Of a DNA stretch of 64,000 nucleotides, positions 63,236-64,000 are shown piece by piece (the stretch's first letter is position 1; each line of letters starts with the position of its first letter). The position numbers and the translations under genes were made by a program. Location of the stretch: NCBI GenBank assembly GCA_008360975.2, contig CM039182.1, positions 15,844,324-15,908,323 on the forward strand. The letters run 5' to 3'. Source of the DNA: Lichenostomus cassidix. Taxonomy: Eukaryota; Chordata; Aves; Passeriformes; Meliphagidae. Under the pieces are notes generated by a model. It did no database searches and had not been told where the DNA came from. It was given only the letters and a program-made list of their open reading frames with translations.

Positions 63236-64000
63236 CTGAAATACACAGACCAGAATATGATATGGCATATATATGTATATAGGATGCATTTACTTCTAGA
63301 CTCACAGTTAACATATTTTGCAACTTCATGAAAAGCAGAACTGTAACTGGTTTTTAGGCCACATTTCCCATTTATGAAATTCAGAAGATAATGTTTGTAA
63401 GCCAAGGATGTTTCACGTCCCACCACAAAATACGTAATTTTATCAATGATTCTGCATTTCAGAGATAGGAGTCCACTCCTAACCATTTTTGTTCACATGG
63501 TAATTGCACTAGTACCAACTGGACTCCTCAGATTATGAAATGCACAGAATCAGACTCCCTCTGCTGCAATGGGGTTGCGGCCAGTAAGTTATAAACAAAT
63601 ATTTTTTTCTAAATTATTTTAAGCCAATGCAGACCAATGCTATATGATTTAAAAGCAAAAGATAGATGATCAGCTGAGGTATTTTCAAGAAATACCCATG
63701 CTTCTCCAACAATGTATTCAAAATGCTTGAGGTGTGTGTATGTGTGTCTTAGTCTTTCAAAACATCTTCAAAAGAGGCCCATGCTTACAAAAGACCAAGT
63801 CCAAGTTTAATCTCATATCCCCAGATCAGATTTGTATGGCCTTCTATCATCTCTTCATTTCAGTGCAAGATTCAATATCTGACATGGGACTAAGCACTAA
63901 ATTAATTCTTCATGTTGTGATTCATCTCTGCCAATTCTAAATCTCAGGAGACAATAGCATTTCTCCTGTGCATTTCAATTTCTTCTTTGAATGAAGGCCT
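63236..64000 (-). other. Intron between coding exons 2 and 3 of PKS copy B (to window end)
   Basis: Aligns with copy A from about 34419 to about 35200 with small indels, so the duplicated unit continues past the window. No exon is visible in this part. Exon 2 of copy A corresponds to a place about 190 bp beyond the last base. Confidence 0.8.

Overview
The window is bird genomic DNA. The evidence is many CR1 LINE fragments in both orientations, vertebrate-style spliced genes with GT/AG introns, and an animal-type polyketide synthase (PKS) of the kind kept in birds and many fishes. I cannot place the species more closely.

Layout. About 1-20.5 kb holds no recognisable protein gene. It contains CR1 fragments (1.83-3.29, 9.58-9.66, 10.14-10.58 kb), an orphan CpG-rich patch with an 11-bp minisatellite (9.66-9.99 kb), a 30-bp tandem repeat, a roughly 200-bp GGGAA array (16.8-17.0 kb) and AT-rich unique sequence. 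From 20.5 to 36.75 kb on the minus strand lies a complete iterative type I PKS gene (copy A). It has six coding exons and a 2,106-residue model. From 46.5 to 51.6 kb on the plus strand lies a complete four-exon PTCHD3-like (patched-domain/RND) gene of 867 residues with a GC-rich first exon. From 53.9 kb to the window end on the minus strand lies a second PKS gene (copy B). Coding exons 3-6 are visible and exons 1-2 should lie just past 64 kb.

A and B are a recent tandem duplicate. Their final 5.56-kb exons align without any indel and differ at about 32 of 1,852 residues by my eye count. Both keep the same domain order: KS-AT-DH-degenerate ER-KR-ACP, with no thioesterase. All KS, DH, KR and ACP catalytic residues are present in both. 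The ER-like region lacks a recognisable nucleotide-binding loop, so the expected product is an unsaturated (polyene-like) chain. This fits what is known of the budgerigar PKS that makes psittacofulvin pigment.

The most notable observation is that the A/B differences are not evenly spread. They come in short dense clusters. One rewrites the acyltransferase nucleophile elbow from G-H-S-V-G (A) to G-A-S-V-G (B). Others sit directly after the second DH catalytic motif, in the post-DH linker, and between KR and ACP. This looks like patchwork gene conversion from further paralogues, or targeted divergence of the two enzymes. The copies also differ by an A-only CR1 insertion (about 3.4 kb) in intron 5, about 0.69 kb net in intron 4, an A-only hairpin in intron 3, a B-only TTTCTA array in intron 4, and different 3' flanks.
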